From: Pseudomonas abietaniphila
GTDB lineage: Bacteria; Pseudomonadota; Gammaproteobacteria; Pseudomonadales; Pseudomonadaceae
DNA length: 64,000 bases
Direction of reading: 5' to 3'
NCBI RefSeq assembly: GCF_900100795.1
Contig: NZ_FNCO01000003.1
Coordinates: forward strand, 310,001-374,000
The translations under genes and the position numbers were made by a program. The notes under the pieces were generated by a model. The model worked only from the letters and a program-made list of their open reading frames with translations, made no database searches and was not told the origin of the DNA. Below, in pieces: positions 58,462 to 64,000 of this stretch (the first letter of the stretch is position 1; every line of letters starts with the position of its first letter).

Positions 58462-58548
58462 TGTAGGAGCGCGCTTGCCCGCGATTCAGTCACCGCGGTG
58501 TTTCAACTGCACCGCGTCATGGCCATCGCGGGCAAGCGCGCTCCTGCA
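58462..58548. repeat. REP-type inverted pair between purH and purD
   Basis: TGTAGGAGCGCGCTTGCCCG and its inverse (CGGGCAAGCGCGCTCC, with TGCA at the tip) form the arms. It fills the gap between two purine genes that are read in the same direction. Confidence 0.88.
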
Positions 58549-58566
58549 AGGTCTGTGTCGAATCTA

Positions 58567-60174
58567 TCAGTGACGGAAATGGCGCATGCCCGTGAAGACC
58601 ATGGCAATACCGGCTTCGTCGGCCGCTGCAATCACTTCGTTGTCGCGCATCGAGCCGCCTGGCTGGATCACTGCCGTGATACCCACCTTGGCGGCGTTGT
58701 CGATGCCGTCACGGAACGGGAAGAACGCGTCCGACGCCATGACCGCGCCCTGCACCTGCAGGCCTGCATGCTCGGCCTTGATGGCCGCGATGCGTGCGGA
58801 GTTCACGCGGCTCATCTGGCCGGCGCCGACACCAATGGTCTGACGGTTCTTGGCGTAGACGATGGCGTTGGATTTGACGTATTTGGCGACTTTCCAGGCG
58901 AAGATCAGGTCGTGGATTTCCTGCTCGCTCGGTGCGCGTTTGGTCACGACTTTCAGGTCGTCGGCGTTGATCATGCCGATGTCACGGCTCTGCACCAGCA
59001 GGCCGCCATTGACGCGCTTGTAATCCCATGCCGCTGCACGATCAGTCGCCCACTGGCCGCTGGTCAGCAAGCGAACGTTGGCTTTGCTGGCGACGATGGC
59101 CTGGGCTTCGGCGCTGACGCTTGGCGCAATGATCACTTCGACGAACTGGCGCTCGACGATGGCCTTGGCGGTCTCGGCGTCCAGTTCACGGTTGAAGGCA
59201 ATGATGCCGCCGAAGGCCGACTCGCTGTCGGTGGCATAGGCCAGCTCGTACGCCTGACGAATGCCGCCTTCGGCATCCGGGCTGACCGCTACGCCGCACG
59301 GGTTGGCGTGCTTGACGATGACGCAGGCCGGTTTGACGAAGCTCTTCACGCATTCCAGTGCAGCGTCGGTATCCGCGACGTTGTTGTAGGAAAGTTCTTT
59401 GCCCTGCAATTGGGTTGCGGTGGCGATGCCGACTTCGGCGGGTTTGGCTTCAACGTAGAACGCCGCGCTCTGGTGCGGGTTCTCGCCGTAGCGCATTTCC
59501 TGAGCCTTGATGAACTGGGTGTTGAAGGTGCGCGGGAATTCGCTGCGGCCTTCGGTCGACAGGGTTTCGGCGCTCTGGTCGACGCTGCCCAGGTAGTTGG
59601 CGATCATGCCGTCGTAGGCGGCCGTGTGTTCAAACGCCTTGAGCATCAGGTCGAAACGCTGCGCGTAGGTCAGACCACCCGCCTTGAGGCTTTCCAGCAC
59701 TTGGCTGTAGTCGCTCGCGTTGACCACGATAGCGACGTCTTTATGGTTTTTTGCGGCCGAACGGACCATGGTCGGGCCGCCGATGTCGATGTTTTCGATG
59801 GCGGTCGGCAGGTCGCAGCCCGGCTTGGAAACCGTGGCTTCGAACGGATAAAGATTCACCGCTACCAGGTCGATCGGTTTGATGCCGTGCTCGGCCATGA
59901 TGGCATCGTCGGTACCACGACGGCCCAGGATGCCACCGTGGATTTTCGGGTGAAGGGTCTTGACGCGACCGTCCATCATTTCTGCAAAGCCGGTGTAATC
60001 CGCGACTTCTACCGCTGCGACGCCGTTGTCCTTGAGCAGCTTGAAGGTGCCGCCCGTGGAGAGGATCTCGACGCCCAGGGCTTCGAGTTCACGGGCGAAT
60101 TCAAGGATCCCGGTCTTGTCGGAAACGCTGATCAAGGCGCGGCGGATCGGCAGGCGGGTAGTCTGGTCAGTCAT
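58567..60174 (-). CDS. purH: Bifunctional AICAR transformylase/IMP cyclohydrolase PurH
   Basis: This 535-aa enzyme catalyses the last two steps of IMP synthesis. The N-terminal MGS-like cyclohydrolase domain begins [20 protein letters not shown]. The C-terminal transformylase includes [11 protein letters not shown] (catalytic Lys-His) and ends [12 protein letters not shown] chose the ATG at 60174, since the seven residues upstream are outside the family. A terminator separates it from fis. Confidence 0.96.
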   Translation of the reverse strand: MTDQTTRLPIRRALISVSDKTGILEFARELEALGVEILSTGGTFKLLKDNGVAAVEVADYTGFAEMMDGRVKTLHPKIHGGILGRRGTDDAIMAEHGIKPIDLVAVNLYPFEATVSKPGCDLPTAIENIDIGGPTMVRSAAKNHKDVAIVVNASDYSQVLESLKAGGLTYAQRFDLMLKAFEHTAAYDGMIANYLGSVDQSAETLSTEGRSEFPRTFNTQFIKAQEMRYGENPHQSAAFYVEAKPAEVGIATATQLQGKELSYNNVADTDAALECVKSFVKPACVIVKHANPCGVAVSPDAEGGIRQAYELAYATDSESAFGGIIAFNRELDAETAKAIVERQFVEVIIAPSVSAEAQAIVASKANVRLLTSGQWATDRAAAWDYKRVNGGLLVQSRDIGMINADDLKVVTKRAPSEQEIHDLIFAWKVAKYVKSNAIVYAKNRQTIGVGAGQMSRVNSARIAAIKAEHAGLQVQGAVMASDAFFPFRDGIDNAAKVGITAVIQPGGSMRDNEVIAAADEAGIAMVFTGMRHFRH

Positions 60175-60208
60175 CTCAACTTCCATCAAAAGCAAATGAG
60201 TTCTACAA

Positions 60209-60242
60209 AAAAAGCGACCGCATTGAAGTGAGGTCGCTTTTT
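60209..60242 (-). terminator. Terminator between fis and purH
   Basis: AAAAAGCGACC and GGTCGCTTTTT form an 11-bp stem around a 12-base loop, with T-rich ends on both strands. On the minus strand it ends the dusB-fis operon before purH. Confidence 0.82.
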
Positions 60243-60255
60243 GTGTTTTGGATGC

Positions 60256-60576
60256 TTACAGCAGGTCGTACTGCTTGAGTTTCTTGCGCAAGGTGCCACG
60301 GTTCAGACCGAGCAGCTCGGACGCCTTCGTCTGGTTGCCCTTGACGTAATTCATCACGCACTCGAGCAACGGCGCCTCGACTTCCGAGAGCACCAGATTG
60401 TAGACATCAGTGACGGCAGCACCCTCAAGGTGAGCGAAATAATTGTGCAGCGCCTTTTCGACGCTTCCACGAAGGGTCTGACCCTCTTCGCTTGGCGTAT
60501 TGAGGTGCTGTTTCAAATTGACGTTGTCGCTCACGGGTGTTGTTCCACTCACTAAAGTCTCTGTCATCATCGTCAT
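60256..60576 (-). CDS. fis: DNA-binding protein Fis
   Basis: This 106-aa nucleoid protein has the Fis C-terminal HTH ([20 protein letters not shown], then [10 protein letters not shown]) and a beta-arm plus dimerising helices ([15 protein letters not shown]). It bends DNA and controls stable RNA and growth-phase genes. It overlaps dusB by 4 bp, the order known in E. coli and pseudomonads. It is slightly longer than E. coli Fis (98 aa) because of the N-terminal arm. Confidence 0.95.
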   Translation of the reverse strand: MTMMTETLVSGTTPVSDNVNLKQHLNTPSEEGQTLRGSVEKALHNYFAHLEGAAVTDVYNLVLSEVEAPLLECVMNYVKGNQTKASELLGLNRGTLRKKLKQYDLL

Positions 60577-61586
60577 GCGGCCACCTCTTGTTCGTTCCCT
60601 GCTTCCGGGCTTTTATAGCGTTCGGCAAAGAATTCCCGAACGTTGGCGCACTGTGCTTCCGTATCTTCCAAACGATTGAAATGGGCGCGAAACTCCCTGG
60701 CGCCCGGCAAGGTTGCGAGATACCAGCCGACGTGTTTACGAGCGATCCGCACGCCCATAACGTCGCCATAGAACGTGTGAAGCGCGGCCAGATGCTCTAG
60801 CAGAATGCGTTCCACTTCACTCAACGCCAGCGCAGGGAGTTTTTCCCCGGTGCGCAGGTAGTGTTCTATCTCGCGAAAAATCCATGGGCGCCCTTGGGCA
60901 GCCCGGCCAATCAACAGTCCATCGGCACCGGTCGCGTGCAAGACGTGCCGGGCTTTTTCCGGTGAATCGATGTCGCCGTTGGCGAACACCGGAATCGATA
61001 CCGCCTGCTTTATTGCAGCGATGGTGTCGTACTCGGCTTCACCGGTGTAGAGATCTGCGCGGGTTCGACCATGTACCGCCAAAGCCTGGATCCCGGCTTG
61101 TTCGGCAATTCTGGCGACCGTCAGACCATTTTTGTTCGCCCGGTCCCAGCCGGTGCGAATCTTCAGGGTGACCGGGACGTCGACTGCCGCGACCACCGCG
61201 TGCAGGATTTCGGTCACCAACTGTTCATCTTTCAACAACGCGGAACCAGCGGCCTTGTTGCAGACCTTCTTTGCCGGGCAGCCCATGTTGATATCGATGA
61301 TCTGTGCGCCAAGTTCGACGTTGGCGCGTGCTGCATCCGCAAGCATCTGCGGATCTCCACCGGCGATCTGTACCGAACGGGGTTCGGGATCACCTTCGTG
61401 GATCATGCGTAACCGCGATTTGCGGCTGTTCCACAGGCTCATGTCACTGGTGACCATTTCCGACACCACCAGGCCGGCGCCGAGTTGGCGACAAAGCTGC
61501 CGGAAGGGCTGGTCGGTGACGCCCGCCATGGGGGCGAGAATCAAGCCGTTTTGCAATGTGTATGGGCCGATGCGTACCGCCGACAT
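60573..61586 (-). CDS. dusB: tRNA-dihydrouridine synthase DusB
   Basis: This 337-aa FMN enzyme reduces uridine at specific D-loop positions of tRNA. The start [20 protein letters not shown], the active-site [19 protein letters not shown] (catalytic Cys) and VNGDID-like [20 protein letters not shown] are typical. The C-terminal helical domain binds tRNA. It is the first gene of the dusB-fis operon. Confidence 0.94.
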   Translation of the reverse strand: MSAVRIGPYTLQNGLILAPMAGVTDQPFRQLCRQLGAGLVVSEMVTSDMSLWNSRKSRLRMIHEGDPEPRSVQIAGGDPQMLADAARANVELGAQIIDINMGCPAKKVCNKAAGSALLKDEQLVTEILHAVVAAVDVPVTLKIRTGWDRANKNGLTVARIAEQAGIQALAVHGRTRADLYTGEAEYDTIAAIKQAVSIPVFANGDIDSPEKARHVLHATGADGLLIGRAAQGRPWIFREIEHYLRTGEKLPALALSEVERILLEHLAALHTFYGDVMGVRIARKHVGWYLATLPGAREFRAHFNRLEDTEAQCANVREFFAERYKSPEAGNEQEVAA

Positions 61587-61880
61587 AGGGTGACCTGTTG
61601 TGGGGCCGAATCACGAGGTCTGGTCCGAAAAGTGCCACCAATCCAAGTTGGCGCGACGGTTCAGACAGGACCCAGAGTATGAAAAAGGGTGGGCATGATA
61701 CCCGCTCTCGATGACTGGATAAAGGCTGAATTGGATAAAATCTGAACAGTTGCTTTCTTATCGCGAACGGTTAGGTTCGAGATCGCGCTGTCATAAAACT
61801 GTCGTCGGTTTTTCAGCTCCGCTTCGCCGCATTCCAGTGCGGTCCCTGGCGCTCGCCATCCGTCGCGCCGGTCTCGGAGT
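61587..61880. other. Intergenic region between dusB and the zinc-ribbon protein
   Basis: This 294-bp stretch has no gene. It should carry the dusB-fis promoter. I see no clear terminator for the gene on its right. Confidence 0.4.
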
Positions 61881-63263
61881 TTACTCCGGCGAGCGAAAAC
61901 TCAAACTGTAATTCACGGCCTTCGGGCCGGGGTCGAGAATGTCCAGCGCAATGTGGATAGGCGTCTGGGGCGGCATTTCGTCCTTGCCAGCCAGTTCGCC
62001 GCTCAAATATTCGCCGGGCTTGAACCGACGACTGGCAATCAACTGACCACTGGTATCGGCGAAGCGCAACTCCAGCAGCGGGAACGGCTGAGAAAACGAG
62101 GCACGGTTATAGATGATGGCATCGACCACCAGCGCGCCCTGAAACTCGGGATGACTGCGGACCACCAGGTTGCTGCTTTTGAGTAACTTGATGTCGACCT
62201 TGGACGGCACCTTGCAGCCGATCTGTGGGCAGAGCTCCTGGAACCAGGGACGGTATTGATCCTGACGGGCCAGCTCGTCGAAGTGATACCAGATGTACTG
62301 CCCCGCCAGTGCACTCAGCGCAATCAACGCCAGCAGCAGCCAGAGCACGCGGCGTCCCCAGCGCGGCTTGGGCTTTTGCCAGGCCAGTTGCAGCGGGTCG
62401 TCCGTCAGGTCCAGCAACGCCCTGTCGCGCAGGGCCGGTTCGCTGCGCTCGCGTTTACCGTGGGCGTGCGGGCGCTCGTCCTCATCGTCGTCTTGCAGAG
62501 CGTGAGCGGGATCGCGGTCGTCATCGTCGTCCAGCGCTGAAAAGCGTTCGGAGGCGTGCGTCTCGTCGGTGTCGGCATCGGCATGGCGCCGATGAACCGG
62601 TGGCGGTTCATCGTCGATGTCGTCGGTGTTCAGTGACAGCGAGGGTTCGGTGCGGTGGTCGTCGTCCCGATCCCTGTCCTCGCCAACATGCGGTTCGTCG
62701 AGCCCGTCGTGGTCGTCGCGTTCAACAATCACCTCGGCGCGCAATTCCGGCAGGTGGTCGACGTCCTCGTGGCTCAGCCCCTCGTCCCACTGTTCGGTGC
62801 TGACGTCGGGATCGTCGCGACGGGCGCTGAAAGACTCGACTTCGTCGTGGTCTCGGGCCTGGCTGGCGCGTCCGAAGGACTCGGGCAGCTGAATCTCGCG
62901 CTGTTCAAGGCGGGCGAGCTCCACGTCGAGGTCGTCCAGGTCCAGGCTGTCCATGTCGACGTTACGGGTTTCCCGCTTGACTGGCAGCGGGGCTGGCTCC
63001 GCGACCGTTACCGATTGGCTCGCGAGGACGGCAGGTGTTTCCACCGGTCCGGACGCCGGGATCGGCGCGGTTTCGGCGGGCGCAGGCGGTTGCGCGCTGG
63101 TTTTCGCGGCCCCGATCCGTTGCTCCAACAATTGTTTCGCGGCGTTGAACACTTGCAGGCAAGAGCCGCAACGCACCATGCCTCGGGCGACGCTCAACTG
63201 GGCGTGGCTGACGCGGAAACTGGTCTGGCAGTGCGGGCACTGGGTGACGAAACTGTCGGTCAT
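61881..63263 (-). CDS. Zinc-ribbon (MJ0042) / DUF3426 membrane protein
   Basis: This 460-aa protein has an N-terminal zinc ribbon (CPHCQTSF, then RCGSCLQVF), a long acidic and His/Arg-rich middle (about 150-280, runs of D, E, R, H), one membrane helix (VLWLLLALIALSALAGQYIW near 308-330) and a DUF3426 domain at the C-terminus. The ribbon is cytoplasmic and DUF3426 would be periplasmic. No function is established. A similar gene lies beside prmA in P. aeruginosa (PA4851). Confidence 0.83.
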   Translation of the reverse strand: MTDSFVTQCPHCQTSFRVSHAQLSVARGMVRCGSCLQVFNAAKQLLEQRIGAAKTSAQPPAPAETAPIPASGPVETPAVLASQSVTVAEPAPLPVKRETRNVDMDSLDLDDLDVELARLEQREIQLPESFGRASQARDHDEVESFSARRDDPDVSTEQWDEGLSHEDVDHLPELRAEVIVERDDHDGLDEPHVGEDRDRDDDHRTEPSLSLNTDDIDDEPPPVHRRHADADTDETHASERFSALDDDDDRDPAHALQDDDEDERPHAHGKRERSEPALRDRALLDLTDDPLQLAWQKPKPRWGRRVLWLLLALIALSALAGQYIWYHFDELARQDQYRPWFQELCPQIGCKVPSKVDIKLLKSSNLVVRSHPEFQGALVVDAIIYNRASFSQPFPLLELRFADTSGQLIASRRFKPGEYLSGELAGKDEMPPQTPIHIALDILDPGPKAVNYSLSFRSPE

Positions 63264-63311
63264 GCGGGTATCCGGGGGTTAGCGAGCGCCTGAAGGTGTG
63301 TGGTCAGTGGA

Positions 63312-64000
63312 TCAGCGACGACGACCGGTAATCCGCACCCAACCGTCACGGTTGGCGATCGGGTCCAGGTCGAATGTGTCGGCGTAGGCAGCGGCGACTT
63401 CATCGCCTTGTTCGGCAAGAATGCCGGACAGTGCAAGGCGCCCACCGGGTTTGACCAGGCTGGCCAGCTGTGGTGCCAGAGAAACCAGAGGCCCTGCGAG
63501 AATATTAGCCACCAATACGTCGGCTGGCTCTTTGGGCAGGTCTTCGGGCAGATAGAGCGGGAATTTCTCGGCCGGTACGTGGTTACGCCCCGCATTGTCG
63601 CGAGAGGCTTCCAGCGCCTGAACGTCGATATCGGTGCCGACTGCGTGTTTTGCGCCCAGCAGCAGGGCAGCAATGGCAAGGATGCCCGAGCCGCAGCCAA
63701 AGTCGAGGACGTTGCAGTCGCTCAAGTCCTGACCGTCCAGCCATTCCAGGCACAGGGCGGTGGTCGGATGAGTGCCGGTGCCGAAGGCCAGGCCTGGATC
63801 GAGCAGCAGGTTGACTGCATCCGGTTGCGGGGCTGCGTGCCAGCTTGGCACGATCCACAGACGCTGGCCGAAACGCATGGGCTGGAAGTTGTCCATCCAG
63901 CTGCGTTCCCAGTCCTGGTCTTCGATCACTTCGTGCATATGCTCCGGCAGGTCGGTGCCGGTCAGCAGTTTGAGGTGTGCGAGCACCAGGTCGGCGTCGG
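63312..64000 (-). CDS. prmA: Ribosomal protein L11 methyltransferase PrmA (5' end missing)
   Basis: This SAM-dependent methyltransferase is cut off by the right edge of the window; about 228 of an expected 292 or so residues are visible. It has the substrate segment [40 protein letters not shown], the SAM motif [20 protein letters not shown] and the active-site-like [12 protein letters not shown]. It trimethylates several amino groups of L11. It is 48 bp upstream of the DUF3426 gene. Confidence 0.95.
   Translation of the reverse strand, partial: DADLVLAHLKLLTGTDLPEHMHEVIEDQDWERSWMDNFQPMRFGQRLWIVPSWHAAPQPDAVNLLLDPGLAFGTGTHPTTALCLEWLDGQDLSDCNVLDFGCGSGILAIAALLLGAKHAVGTDIDVQALEASRDNAGRNHVPAEKFPLYLPEDLPKEPADVLVANILAGPLVSLAPQLASLVKPGGRLALSGILAEQGDEVAAAYADTFDLDPIANRDGWVRITGRRR

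Overview
The window is a bacterial chromosome segment with high GC content, dense gene packing and many inverted REP-type repeats whose ends read GTAGGAGC or GTGGGAGC. The protein sequences and gene neighbours point to Pseudomonas, in the fluorescens/syringae part of the genus. Much of the order (urt-ure cluster, ureEFG beside a DesT-like regulator, osmE, Dps-like bacterioferritin, retS-purD-purH-fis-dusB-prmA) follows what I know of the PA4850-PA4893 region of P. aeruginosa, with insertions and losses. I ran no database search; all names rest on motifs and family recognition.

Layout. 1-1.8 kb: end of amaB and all of amaA (lysine to pipecolate to aminoadipate catabolism). 2.1-7.2 kb: branched-chain amino acid ABC importer livJHMGF behind a sigma-54-type promoter. 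7.2-8.1 kb: gene-free stretch with DnaA-box-like sites. 8.1-10.3 kb: SDR dehydrogenase and AGE-family epimerase. 10.6-13.1 kb: hupE/ureJ and ureGFE. 13.4-22.2 kb: DesT/FabR-like repressor, a small YQRV-repeat secreted protein, AsmA, Dps-like ferritin, OsmE, a lipase, a DMT exporter, PsiF and an AI-2E-family permease. 22.2-27.2 kb: Hsp70-like protein, cbpA-cbpM, a histidine kinase and a frameshifted thioredoxin-fold gene. 27.2-37.7 kb: ureCB, two acetyltransferases, ureAD and the urea importer urtEDCBA. 38.0-41.0 kb: copper-handling cluster (DUF2946, PCuAC, DUF2946, PepSY). 41.0-41.7 kb: a type II toxin-antitoxin pair. 41.8-44.8 kb and 46.6-51.0 kb: two divergent cobalamin (corrin ring) operons, with a candidate effector-immunity pair between them. 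51.3-53.5 kb: three tandem proteins of unknown function that look like diverged paralogues. 53.5-64.0 kb: MarC, RetS, PurD, PurH, Fis, DusB, a zinc-ribbon protein and truncated PrmA.

How it works together. Nitrogen scavenging is the main theme. Amino acid uptake, urea uptake and urease each appear to sit behind a sigma-54 (-24/-12) promoter, two of them with a clean NtrC-like GCAC-N7-GTGC site upstream, so the liv, urt-ureDABC and ureEFG-hupE units probably form one nitrogen-limitation regulon. HupE would supply nickel, and UreE/F/G/D assemble the enzyme. The cobalamin genes make the corrin ring by the oxygen-dependent route with a CbiD-type methyltransferase. RetS is the main regulatory gene.

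The most novel-looking parts are the three-paralogue cluster at 51.3-53.5 kb, which has a strong terminator after its first gene, and the overlapping glycine-rich protein and two-TM protein pair at 45.1-46.4 kb.
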